A stretch of 64,000 nt of DNA from the NCBI GenBank assembly GCA_035943635.1, contig DASZBX010000147.1, positions 130,245 through 194,244 of the forward strand, written 5' to 3'. Position numbers and translations under genes: made by a program. Positions 41,105-48,475 of this stretch are shown here, in pieces. The notes beneath the pieces are model-generated. The model was given only the letters and a program-made list of their open reading frames with translations. It did not search any database and was not told where the DNA came from. The first letter of the stretch is position 1; every line of letters begins with the position of its first letter. Origin of the DNA: DASZBX01 sp035943635. GTDB taxonomy: Bacteria > Actinomycetota > Actinomycetes > Streptomycetales > Catenulisporaceae.

Positions 41105-42724
41105 CTACAGCAGGCCCTCCAGCCCGCCGAGGTCGATCTCGTCCCGGTGCACGAAGGCATCCGGGTCGTCCATGTCCGCGGCGGTCGGCAGCAGGTCCGG
41201 GTGGGCCCACAGCGCGTCCCGGCCCTCCGTGCCCCGCGCGTCGGCCAACGACGCCCACAGACGCGACGCGTCGCGCAGCCGTCGCGGCCGCAGCTCCAAC
41301 CCGACCAGCGCGGAGAACGTCTGCTCGGCCGGCCCGCCGGAACCGCGGCGGCGCCGGATCGTCTCGCGCAGCGCCGAGGCCGACGGCAGGTGCGGCACGG
41401 CGGCCGCGTGCACCACCACGTCCACCCAGCCCTCGGTCAGCGCCAGGATCGTCTCCAGCCGGGCCAGCGCGGCCAGTTGTTCCGGCGAGTCCGGCGCGGT
41501 GAACACCAGACCGCCCTCGAACACGCTCTGCAGGTCGGCCAGGCCCTCCGGAGTCTGCGCCGCGCGCATCATCTCCTCGATCCGGCCCTCGTCCACCTTG
41601 ATCCCGCGGGCGTACGCCTCCACCGCGCCCAGCACGTGCGCCTTGAGCCACGGCACGTGCGCGAACAGCCGGTGGTACGCGGTCTCCCGCAGGGCCAGGT
41701 ACAGCCGCACGTCGTTGACCGGGATCTCCAGGCCGGCACTGAACGCGGCCACGTTCGCCGGCAGCATCACCGCCTTGCCGTCCGGGCCCAGCGGCAGCCC
41801 GATGTCGGCCGAACCGAGCACCTCGGTGGCCAGCTGGGCCAGCGCCGTGCCGACCTGGTGGCCGAACAGCGAGCCGCCCATCTGGCGCAGGATCCCGCCG
41901 AGCGAACCGGCCGCGCCGCCGGCCGCCTCGGGCAGGCTGTCCGGCAGCAGGCCCGACATCGCCCCGGTCATCCGCTCGGCCACCGGCTCCACCAGCTGCT
42001 TCCACACCGGCAGGGTCTGCTCGATCCACTCCGCCCGGCTCCAGGCCAGCGCCCCGGTGGTCCCGGCCGGCAGCACGGTCACCCCGTCCAGCCAGTGCTC
42101 GGCCAGCCGGACCGTGTCCTGCAGCGCGGCCAGCTCCCCGCCGGTCGGCGTCGGGTCCGGCTGCCCGGCCGCGACCGTGCGGGCCACGTCCTGGGCCAGC
42201 GGCCAGTTCACCGGGCCCGAGCCGCTGTTCATCAGCGACTGGATCCGGCCCATCATCATCATCAGCACCTGCGGGTCGAAGCCCGGGATCTGCCCGCCGA
42301 ACTGCGCGGCCAGCCCGGACAGCATCGCCGGGTCGATCTTGCTCGGGTCCAGGTCGCCCAGCGCGCCGAGGCCGCCGAGATCGCCGAGGTTCAGGTCCCC
42401 CAGGTTCAGGTCGCCGAGGTTGAGGTTGTTCAGGTTCAGATCGCCCAGATTGAGGTTGCCGAGCGCGCCGAGCAGCCCGGCCAGCGGGTTCGACGGGTCG
42501 ATCGGCGGGATCTGGCCGCCGGCCCCGGCGCCCTCACCCGGCTGGGGGCCGGCCTTGTCCCGGGCCGTCTTGTCCCGGGCGGCCTGCTCTTGCGCGGCCC
42601 GCACCTCGCGCTCCACGTCCGCGCCGAGACCCTCCAGGCCCTTGACCACGTCCTCGAACGGAACGGAGCCCTCGCCCGGGGCGTCCTCGTCGTCCGATGG
42701 GAAACTTTCACTCTGGTCGGCCAC
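41105..42724 (-). CDS. Zincin_2 (DUF2342) family putative metalloprotease with LNLGD repeats
   Basis: 539 residues. The C-terminal 350 residues match the actinobacterial zinc-dependent metalloprotease family (TIGR03624/PF10103): LMMMMGRIQSLMNSGSGPVN, FGHQVGTALAQLATEVLG, NDVRLYLALRETAYHRLFAHV and DLQSVFEGGLVFTAPDSPEQ. The usual E-A-A-H motif reads E-T-A-Y-H here. Residues about 88-115 contain five tandem LNLGD/LNLNN pentapeptides, an Asn/Leu solenoid-like repeat not normally in the family. GTG at 42724 with GAGGT upstream. Divergent from the SDR gene. Biological role unknown; homologues sit near the superfamily I helicase genes in other genomes. Confidence 0.85.
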   Translation of the reverse strand: MADQSESFPSDDEDAPGEGSVPFEDVVKGLEGLGADVEREVRAAQEQAARDKTARDKAGPQPGEGAGAGGQIPPIDPSNPLAGLLGALGNLNLGDLNLNNLNLGDLNLGDLNLGDLGGLGALGDLDPSKIDPAMLSGLAAQFGGQIPGFDPQVLMMMMGRIQSLMNSGSGPVNWPLAQDVARTVAAGQPDPTPTGGELAALQDTVRLAEHWLDGVTVLPAGTTGALAWSRAEWIEQTLPVWKQLVEPVAERMTGAMSGLLPDSLPEAAGGAAGSLGGILRQMGGSLFGHQVGTALAQLATEVLGSADIGLPLGPDGKAVMLPANVAAFSAGLEIPVNDVRLYLALRETAYHRLFAHVPWLKAHVLGAVEAYARGIKVDEGRIEEMMRAAQTPEGLADLQSVFEGGLVFTAPDSPEQLAALARLETILALTEGWVDVVVHAAAVPHLPSASALRETIRRRRGSGGPAEQTFSALVGLELRPRRLRDASRLWASLADARGTEGRDALWAHPDLLPTAADMDDPDAFVHRDEIDLGGLEGLL

Positions 42725-42902
42725 GTTGCTACCTCTGAATAGTCGGTCGGCGAAGCGGGCACTACCCCTCCACGGTAGACCCGAATCGCGCCACCTTCGA
42801 ACAGGTGGCCCGTGCGCCGCGGCCGATCATGGAGGATGGTGGCGACCGGGCAACCCGCCCGGCCAACGCCCGTCCTACCGTAATCAACACTGGAGCGTGC
42901 CT

Positions 42903-43997
42903 GTGAGTTCCCGCGAGTACGGCGCGCGGCGTCGTCCCACCCGGCTGGTCGTGGCGGTGACCGGTGCGGCCGGGGGCATCGGGCCCGCGGTGGCGGCCCG
43001 GCTGGCGGCCGCCCCCGGGGTGCGCAAGACCGTCGCCCTGGACCGGGAACCGGTGGACATCCCCGAGGTCGGCTACCGCCGGGCGGACATCCGCGACCCC
43101 GCGCTGGCCGAGCAGCTCGGCGACGTGGACGTGATCGTGCACACCGACCTGGACACCTCCCTGGACACCGAGGCCGGCGCCCGGACCTCGTGGAACGTGC
43201 TCGGCGCGCAGACCGTGCTGACCGCGGCCGCCGCGGCCGGCGTCGGCCGGGTGGTCCTGGTGACCAGCGCGATGGTCTACGGCGCGCTGGCGGACAACCC
43301 GGTGCCGCTGTCCGAGGACGCCCCCCTGCGGGCCATCCCGGACGGCTCCCTGGTGGCCGACTACCTCGAGATCGAGCGGCTGGCCGAACTCGCCCCGAAG
43401 GCCCACCCCGGCCTCGCGGTGACCGTGCTGCGCCCGGCCGCGCTGGCCGGCCCCGGGGTGGACACTGTGTTCACCCGGCACTTCGAGGCCCCGCGGCTGC
43501 TGGTGGTCAAGGACACCGAGCCGTGCTGGCAGTTCTGCCACGTGGACGATCTGGCCTCCGCCCTGGTCCAGGCCGCGGTCGGCCGGGTCGAGGGCCAGGT
43601 CAACGTGGCCAGCGACGGCTGGCTGAACCAGCAGCAGGTCGAGGAGCTGTCCGGGCTGCGCCGGATGGAGCTGCCCGAGGCGCTCGCCCTCGGCGCGGCC
43701 GAACGGCTGCACCGGCTCCGGCTGACCCCGGCCCCGGCGACCGACCTGCAGTACGTGATGCACCCGTGGGCGGTGTCCACCGAACGGCTCAAGGCCACCG
43801 GCTGGGAGCCGAGCTACACGAACACCGAGGCGTTCCAGGAGCTATTGCTCGAAGTGCACGGCCACCACGCCGCCCTGGCCCGCCGGCTGGGCAAGAAGGA
43901 CGCGGCCACCACCCTCGGCGCGGCCGGCGCGACCGTGGCCCTGGTCGGCACCGCGGCCCTGGTCCGCCGGGCCCGGAAGAAGCGGCGCGGCGCGTAG
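42903..43997 (+). CDS. NAD-dependent epimerase/dehydratase family (atypical extended SDR) with C-terminal membrane anchor
   Basis: 364 residues. The Rossmann motif is VTGAAGGIGPAVAARLAAAP; VIVHTDLDTSLD and RVVLVTSAMVYGAL follow SDR strands 4-5. The catalytic YxxxK is degenerate: the Tyr is in VADYLEIERLAE, where Lys is replaced by Glu, so normal SDR redox chemistry is doubtful. QFCHVDDLASALVQAAVGRV is the extended-SDR substrate region. Near the C-terminus a short hydrophobic run (TLGAAGATVALVGTAALV) followed by ARKKRRGA suggests a membrane or basic tail. GTG at 42903. Substrate unknown; it may be a binding protein or regulator rather than an enzyme. Confidence 0.85.
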   Translation: MSSREYGARRRPTRLVVAVTGAAGGIGPAVAARLAAAPGVRKTVALDREPVDIPEVGYRRADIRDPALAEQLGDVDVIVHTDLDTSLDTEAGARTSWNVLGAQTVLTAAAAAGVGRVVLVTSAMVYGALADNPVPLSEDAPLRAIPDGSLVADYLEIERLAELAPKAHPGLAVTVLRPAALAGPGVDTVFTRHFEAPRLLVVKDTEPCWQFCHVDDLASALVQAAVGRVEGQVNVASDGWLNQQQVEELSGLRRMELPEALALGAAERLHRLRLTPAPATDLQYVMHPWAVSTERLKATGWEPSYTNTEAFQELLLEVHGHHAALARRLGKKDAATTLGAAGATVALVGTAALVRRARKKRRGA

Positions 43998-44066
43998 CCG
44001 GGCGGCCCGGGCCGGGCCGGCCGGACGGATGCCGGGCCCGGGCCGCGGATGAGGGAAGATGGACGT

Positions 44067-44588
44067 GTGACGAGTACCGAGGCGCTCAGGCTGTTCGACG
44101 TGCGGGACACCCCCTTGTCCGTGGACGAGGTGATCCGGGCGGTAGCCGACCCCCGGGCCGGCGGCGTCGCGGTGTTCATCGGCATGGTCCGCAACCACGA
44201 TGCGCACGCCGCACAGGACGCACCCGCCGGGCAGGATGCCCCCGCCGGGCCCGGCGAGCACGCTGCCGATCCCGAGCACGCTCCCGGCTCCGCCGCCGAG
44301 ACCCTCGTCACCGGTCTGGAGTACGTCGCCCACCCCACCGCCCTGGCCATCCTGCGCGAGACCGCCGAGAAGGTCCTCGCCGAGCACCCGGTCACCGCGC
44401 TCGCGGCCGTGCACCGCACCGGCGAGCTCGCCGTCGGGGACCTGGCCGTGGTCTGCGCCGCGTCCAGCGCGCACCGGGCCGAGGCCTTCGCCGCCTGCCG
44501 GGAGCTGATCGACACCCTCAAGTCCCGCGTGCCGATCTGGAAACGCGAGCAGTTCGAGGACGGTTCCCACATCTGGGTCGGCTGCTGA
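44067..44588 (+). CDS. moaE: Molybdopterin synthase catalytic subunit with internal insertion
   Basis: MoaE transfers sulfur from MoaD thiocarboxylate to precursor Z to form molybdopterin. 173 residues against about 150 usual. Motifs are GGVAVFIGMVRNHD, LEYVAHPTALAILRETAEKV, AAVHRTGELAVGDLAVVCAA and the catalytic Lys region LKSRVPIWKREQFEDGS. Between VRNHD and the LEY strand there is an insertion of about 35 Ala/Asp/Pro/Gly residues including a QDAPAG duplication, in the loop after the first strand pair. GTG at 44067 with GGGAAG upstream; ATG at 44049 is possible. No moaD is adjacent. A long inverted repeat begins two bases after the stop. Confidence 0.92.
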   Translation: MTSTEALRLFDVRDTPLSVDEVIRAVADPRAGGVAVFIGMVRNHDAHAAQDAPAGQDAPAGPGEHAADPEHAPGSAAETLVTGLEYVAHPTALAILRETAEKVLAEHPVTALAAVHRTGELAVGDLAVVCAASSAHRAEAFAACRELIDTLKSRVPIWKREQFEDGSHIWVGC

Positions 44589-44590
44589 CT

Positions 44591-44694
44591 TAGACGAGTT
44601 GTTCCGGCTTCTGGCGCCGTGCGCACTCACCCGTCAGGTCAACACGCCAACCGGCAACTCGGCTCAGGCGCCAGAATCCGGAACAACTCGTCTA
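44591..44694. repeat. 28-bp near-perfect inverted repeat, 104-bp unit
   Basis: TAGACGAGTTGTTCCGGCTT and onward (44591-44618) is the inverted copy of 44667-44694 with a single mismatch; the spacer is 48 nt. It lies between moaE and the small membrane protein. Far longer than an ordinary terminator and moderate in GC, it may be a miniature mobile element or a REP-like repeat; no clear target duplication is seen. The right arm ends in TACGAT, a possible -10 for the next gene. Confidence 0.7.
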
Positions 44695-44705
44695 CGATCG
44701 GACTC

Positions 44706-44921
44706 GTGCTCTCGATCTTGGTCTGGTGGGCCATCCCCGTGGCCGCGGTGCTGTTGGCCGGGCTGGTGCTGCTGATTTCCCGGCGGATCCGCGCCCGCCG
44801 GGCCGACATGAGCACGCTGGCCCGCTACCAGCGGGCCCGCCGGACGCTGGCCAAGACCCAGCTGCCCGCCCGCCCGCAGACCCAGGTGGTCCGGATCCGC
44901 TCCGGCGGCCGTTCCGAATAG
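44706..44921 (+). CDS. Small single-pass membrane protein, 71 aa
   Basis: GTG at 44706 starts directly with a membrane segment (LSILVWWAIPVAAVLLAGLV), followed by LLISRRIRARRADMSTLARY and a basic cytosolic tail (QRARRTLAKTQLPARPQTQV). The positive-inside rule puts the C-terminus in the cytosol. There is no good ribosome site; TACGAT ends eight bases upstream within the inverted repeat, so the transcript may be near-leaderless. The family is unknown, but small proteins of this shape commonly precede the YlbL-type protease gene 48 bp downstream. Confidence 0.68.
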   Translation: MLSILVWWAIPVAAVLLAGLVLLISRRIRARRADMSTLARYQRARRTLAKTQLPARPQTQVVRIRSGGRSE

Positions 44922-44969
44922 GGCAGTCCCGGCTGCAGGGCCCGAGCGCGGTGCACTAGGGTCGGTTTC

Positions 44970-46037
44970 ATGCTGCGCCGAAGGACCATCACCCTCAGTG
45001 TCTCCGCCGTTCTGCTGGCGGGCTTCGGGGCGGGGGCCTATCTCCAACCCGTGCCGTACGTCCAGGAGACCCCGGGCCCGACCTTCGACGTGCTCGGCTC
45101 CTATCAGGGCACGCCCCTGATCACGGTCAGCGGCCACCAGACCTACCCGACCACCGGCGAGCTGCGGATGGTGACGGTCAGCGTCTCCAACGAGTCCTGG
45201 CAGATGCCGATCGGCACCGCGATCCAGGGCTGGTTCAGTTCGCAGCAGTCGATCCTGCCCAAGGAGATCATCTACCCGCCGAACACCACCCAGCAGCAGT
45301 CCGACGCGCAGAACGCGCAGGAGTTCTCCGATTCGCAGAACGAGGCGGTGTCGGCCGCGCTGGGCGCGCTGGGGATCAAGCCGACCGGGGTCAGGTCCGA
45401 GGTCGCCTCGACCGATCCCGGCGCCCCCGCGGAAGGCAAGCTGCTGCCCGGCGACCAGATCGGCTCGGTCGACGGCACCAAGATCACCGGGACCGCGGAC
45501 CAGCAGGCCGCCGAGATCCAGAAGATCATCCAGGCGCTGCCGATCGGCGCGAAGGTCACCTTCGGGATCACCCGCAACGGCGCCGCGCAGACCGTGACCA
45601 CCGGCACGGTCAGCAGCGGGTCGGCCAACGGCAGCAAGCCGGTGGCGATCGTCGGGATCGGGCTGGAGTCGGAGAACGAGTTCCCGTTCTCGGTCGACAT
45701 CCAGCTCAACGGGATCGGCGGCCCGAGCGCCGGGATGATGTTCGCCCTCGGCATCATCGACAAGATCACCGACCGGAACCTGGCCGGCGGCCGGACCATC
45801 GCCGGGACCGGCACGATCGACGGCAACGGCGTGGTCGGCGCCATCGGCGGCATCCAGATGAAGACCCAGGGCGCCCGCCGGGACGGGGCCACCGTCTTCC
45901 TGGCCCCGGCCGCCAACTGCGCCGAGGCCAAGGAGAACGTCCCGGCCGGACTCGAACTGGTCAGCGTCTCCACCCTGCAGGACGCCCTCAACGCCCTGGC
46001 CGACCTGCGCGCCGGCAAGACCCCGCCGCTCTGCTGA
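44970..46037 (+). CDS. PDZ domain-containing Lon-like serine protease (YlbL family)
   Basis: 355 residues. An N-terminal signal anchor (TLSVSAVLLAGFGAGAYL) places the rest outside the membrane. Then a beta-rich region starting PVPYVQETPGPTFDVLG, a PDZ domain at about 145-210 (GAPAEGKLLPGDQIGSVDGT), and a C-terminal Lon (S16) protease domain at about 220-350. The catalytic Ser is in LNGIGGPSAGMMFALGIIDK and the Lys in GGIQMKTQGARRDGATVFLA. It degrades secreted or membrane proteins; Bacillus YlbL helps relieve the DNA-damage checkpoint. Follows the small membrane protein gene on the same strand, and a strong terminator ends the unit. Confidence 0.92.
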   Translation: MLRRRTITLSVSAVLLAGFGAGAYLQPVPYVQETPGPTFDVLGSYQGTPLITVSGHQTYPTTGELRMVTVSVSNESWQMPIGTAIQGWFSSQQSILPKEIIYPPNTTQQQSDAQNAQEFSDSQNEAVSAALGALGIKPTGVRSEVASTDPGAPAEGKLLPGDQIGSVDGTKITGTADQQAAEIQKIIQALPIGAKVTFGITRNGAAQTVTTGTVSSGSANGSKPVAIVGIGLESENEFPFSVDIQLNGIGGPSAGMMFALGIIDKITDRNLAGGRTIAGTGTIDGNGVVGAIGGIQMKTQGARRDGATVFLAPAANCAEAKENVPAGLELVSVSTLQDALNALADLRAGKTPPLC

Positions 46038-46079
46038 GCCGCTCTGACGCGACCCGTGGGCCGCCGACCCCCGGACATG

Positions 46080-46118
46080 CCGGTGGGCGGGCAATCGATC
46101 TGCCCGCCCACCGGTTTT
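46080..46118 (+). terminator. Intrinsic terminator after the YlbL-type protease gene
   Basis: CCGGTGGGCGGGCA (46080-46093) and TGCCCGCCCACCGG (46101-46114) form a perfect 14-bp stem with loop ATCGATC and a TTTT tail. Confidence 0.92.
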
Positions 46119-46178
46119 CTCAGCTCGTGATCTCTTCCAGCTGTCTGTCTTCCTGCTGCCTGTGTTCCTAGCGCGCCC

Positions 46179-47273
46179 TTACTTCTTCTTCGCGCACACC
46201 ACGTAGGTCGGCGTCTCGCCGTCAGGCGAGAAGAAGTTCTCCTGGTCGCTGGAGTACTTGTCGCACCCCGAGTCGCTGGTGGTGTTGGTCAGCACGCCGA
46301 GGGTGACGTAGTTGGCCAGGCTGTTGGAGCAGTCGACCACGTAGGTCTGCACGTCGTCGCCGGACGGCCGGTAGATGCAGCTGCCCTTCGTCGCGTACCG
46401 CAGGTCGTGCTGGCCGTTCGTCGCGGACAGGCAGTACAGGACGCCCGTCCCGTCGCCGTCGCCGGTCTCCTCGAAGTCGTTGTCGTCGTACTGGTACGGC
46501 ATGCACAGCGCCGCGTCCGCGGTCGGGTCGCCGGTGGTGCCGTCCGACACGATGCCGACGACCTTGCCGTCGGAGTCCGCCGAGGAGCAGTCGACCACGG
46601 TCACGTCCAGGTTGTCGTTGTCACCCGCGAGGTTGACGCACTGGCCCTTGGTGTAGGAGGTCGAGCTGAGGTCCGACCCGGAACCCAGGCCCGAGCCCGA
46701 GTCCGTGGTGGTGACGTCGTCCGGCGCGGTGGTGGCCGTGCTGTCCGGCGTCGTCGCGCCCGCGGAGGCGCTGGCCAGCGCGGTCTGGGTCGACGTGGAC
46801 GCGGCCACCGGGGTGGGCTTGGAGCCGCCGCCGCTGAGCACCACGGCCGCGATGATCGCGACGACCACGACCACGGCGCCGATCCCGGCGATCAGCTTGC
46901 CGGTGTTGTTCTTCTGTGGCGGGGGCTGCGGGTAGAACCCCTGCTGCGGGTCGCCGTAGCCGCCCTGGGACGGCGGCTGCCCGTACGGCGCGACGGCGCC
47001 GTAGGGGGGCTGGTCGTACGGCTGCTGCTGGTCGTACGCCGTGGGCTGGCCGTACGGCATGGTCGGCGACGCGGACAGGCCCTGCGACTGGCCGAACGGG
47101 TTGTTCGGGTCCGCGGGCTCGGACAGGCCGCCGTAAGGCGGCTGCGGCTGGCCGTAGGGAGCCTGTCCGTAAGAAGGCGGCTGGCCGTAGTCTGGATTCT
47201 GGCCGTACGGCTGCTGCGGCTGCTGGCCGGACGAGGACCACGGCCCGCCATTCGGGTCATAAGGTTCGGACAA
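46179..47273 (-). CDS. LppU-like membrane protein with Pro/Tyr/Gln-rich N-terminus
   Basis: 364 residues. Residues 1-115 are cytosolic and disordered with about ten YGQPP/PYGQ-type repeats. One membrane helix follows at about 125-145 (TGKLIAGIGAVVVVVAIIAA), then a Ser/Thr-rich spacer and an extracellular Cys-containing domain at about 205-364. That domain has an internal duplication: CVNL...VVDCSSADSDGKVVGI and CIYR...VVDCSNSLANYVTLGV, each followed by a distant Cys, the LppU/SCO3897 pattern. TTG at 47273 is chosen because GGGGGAG lies five bases upstream. Function unknown; similar N-termini occur in the kinase at 28462 and the DUF4190 protein at 53055. Confidence 0.8.
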   Translation of the reverse strand: MSEPYDPNGGPWSSSGQQPQQPYGQNPDYGQPPSYGQAPYGQPQPPYGGLSEPADPNNPFGQSQGLSASPTMPYGQPTAYDQQQPYDQPPYGAVAPYGQPPSQGGYGDPQQGFYPQPPPQKNNTGKLIAGIGAVVVVVAIIAAVVLSGGGSKPTPVAASTSTQTALASASAGATTPDSTATTAPDDVTTTDSGSGLGSGSDLSSTSYTKGQCVNLAGDNDNLDVTVVDCSSADSDGKVVGIVSDGTTGDPTADAALCMPYQYDDNDFEETGDGDGTGVLYCLSATNGQHDLRYATKGSCIYRPSGDDVQTYVVDCSNSLANYVTLGVLTNTTSDSGCDKYSSDQENFFSPDGETPTYVVCAKKK

Positions 47274-47377
47274 GACAACTCCCCCAACGATTATCCAAAA
47301 CCGGAACGCTAGTTCGTCATGTGGAATACGAAGATAGCGGGTCGGACCCACGCGGTGGAAGGTGAGTGGCCCGCAGC

Positions 47378-47920
47378 TCAGTCGTGCAGGGTCTGCGCGA
47401 GCGCGCGCACGAGCCCCGGAACCAGATCGGGGCCGCTGAGCACGTTGTCGTCGGAGTCCTTCGCCCGCAGCCGCAGCGCGCAGTCACGCGAACCGTCCCG
47501 CAGCACGCCGACCGCGATCCGCACCTCCTGCCGCTCCGGATGCGCGGCCACCCAGGCGTCGAGGTCGACTCCGTCCCCGTCCGCCGGCAGTTGCTCCTCC
47601 ACCGACGGCGGCAGCATGATCCGCTCCAGCACCAGCGCCGCGCCGTGCACCGTACCGGGCCAGGCGAGCGCCGCCAGCGCCTCGTCCAGCGGCTTGCCGC
47701 CCGGGAACCCCTCCTGCTCGATCGAGGTGTAAGCCCGCAACGGCCCGATCCGCCCGTCCAGCGCCACCGTCTCCGGCGCCAGCGCGGCGGCCAGCCGGGG
47801 CTCGGCCGCGATCAACTCGGCCGTGTCCACCAGCGCGAACAACCGGGGCTCCTGATCCCACCCCTCCTTGGCCACGTGCTGCTCGAGTTCGATCAATGCC
47901 TGGGTCAACGCAGCGCTCAT
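47378..47920 (-). CDS. PPA1309 family protein
   Basis: 180 residues, acidic, soluble. Conserved blocks are LTQALIELEQHVAKEGWDQE, PRLFALVDTAELIAAEP, LTSIEQEG-like YTSIEQEGFPGGKPLDEALA, WPGTVHGAALVLERIMLPPS and the ending RDCALRLRAKDSDDNVLSGP. The family is found only in actinobacteria, typically near the YlbL-type protease and the zincin_2 gene, exactly as here. No enzymatic motif is seen. ATG at 47920 follows GGAGAATGGCGGT. Confidence 0.88.
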   Translation of the reverse strand: MSAALTQALIELEQHVAKEGWDQEPRLFALVDTAELIAAEPRLAAALAPETVALDGRIGPLRAYTSIEQEGFPGGKPLDEALAALAWPGTVHGAALVLERIMLPPSVEEQLPADGDGVDLDAWVAAHPERQEVRIAVGVLRDGSRDCALRLRAKDSDDNVLSGPDLVPGLVRALAQTLHD

Positions 47921-47996
47921 ACCGCCATTCTCCCCGATCGAAGGGGGTCGTTTCACCCCCGTCGGCAGCTGCGTTTCGTGGTGGCCCGATACCGAT

Positions 47997-48026
47997 TTGC
48001 CATTCCCGGCGGGCGCAGCATATGAT
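47997..48026 (+). promoter_or_regulatory. Promoter of the initiator tRNA
   Basis: TTGCCA (47997-48002), 18 bp spacer, TATGAT (48021-48026). The start site is expected near 48033, seven bases before the mature tRNA. Confidence 0.7.
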
Positions 48027-48039
48027 TAAGGCATACCGA

Positions 48040-48113
48040 CGCGGGGTGGAGCAGCTCGGTAGCTCGCTGGGCTCATAACCCAGAGGTCGCAGGTTCAAAT
48101 CCTGTCCCCGCTA
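48040..48113 (+). tRNA. Initiator tRNA-Met (CAT)
   Basis: The acceptor GCGGGG pairs with CCCCGC, with an unpaired C1-T72 end as required for initiators. The anticodon stem CTGGG-CTCATAA-CCCAG has three G-C pairs next to the loop and anticodon CAT. T arm GGTTCAAATCC. CCA is not encoded. It is the likely attachment site of the element whose integrase remnant follows. Confidence 0.95.
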
Positions 48114-48120
48114 CACAGGT

Positions 48121-48151
48121 CAGAGGCCCCCCGGGAAACCGGGGGGCCTCT
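48121..48151 (+). terminator. Terminator of the initiator tRNA
   Basis: CAGAGGCCCCCCGG and CCGGGGGGCCTCTG form a 14-bp stem with a GAAA tetraloop. Confidence 0.88.
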
Positions 48152-48189
48152 GCTGTTGGGTCTAACCCCTAGTTTGGTGACGAGGCCTC

Positions 48190-48424
48190 TATTCGCCACC
48201 CTCTTCCGGCTCACTCGGGCCAAGTGCCGCGGGAAGGATCAGCTGCGCCATGGCGTCGGCGACCTTCCGATCGTCGTCCTCGCCTCCGTAGACCTCCATG
48301 GTGAAGGCCATGGAGGCGTGCCCGACTCGGCGGCTGAGTGCGTTCGTGTCCAAGTTTGCCCGGCGGCAACGAAGCTGTGGCGGGCTTCATGCCGTTTGAT
48401 GACTGGCAGCCCTGCCTTCAGCGT
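48190..48424 (-). pseudogene. Tyrosine recombinase (integrase) C-terminal remnant, frameshifted
   Basis: On the minus strand from 48424, AGLPVIKRHEARHSFVAAG contains the box II HxxR (H-E-A-R-H) of phage and AICE integrases. One base is then lost or gained near 48360, and the other frame continues LDTNALSRRVGHASMAFTME with the second catalytic His (VGHAS), followed by VYGG where the catalytic Tyr is expected, then ADAMAQLILPAAL and a stop. The N-terminal and central parts are gone (a TAA closes the frame at 48425). Its tail faces the initiator tRNA, as for integrases of elements inserted at tRNA genes. Confidence 0.8.
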
Positions 48425-48427
48425 TTA

Positions 48428-48469
48428 TTACCTCTGGAGGTAACTTTCGCTGCAAGCATATGTAATAAT
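48428..48469 (+). promoter_or_regulatory. Operator/promoter of the AbiE-like pair
   Basis: TTACCTC-TG-GAGGTAA (48428-48443) is a 7-bp-armed inverted repeat. It is followed by an AT-rich stretch with TAATAAT (48463-48469), six bases before the antitoxin ATG, suggesting a leaderless mRNA. AbiEi antitoxins repress their own promoters by binding inverted repeats, so the palindrome is a likely operator. Confidence 0.6.
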
Positions 48470-48475
48470 TGCTGC

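Noticed and set aside
48156..48443. A 95-codon plus-strand frame between tRNA-fMet and the AbiE antitoxin
   Set aside because: The minus strand here carries recognisable integrase motifs; the plus-strand frame has no homology or ribosome site.
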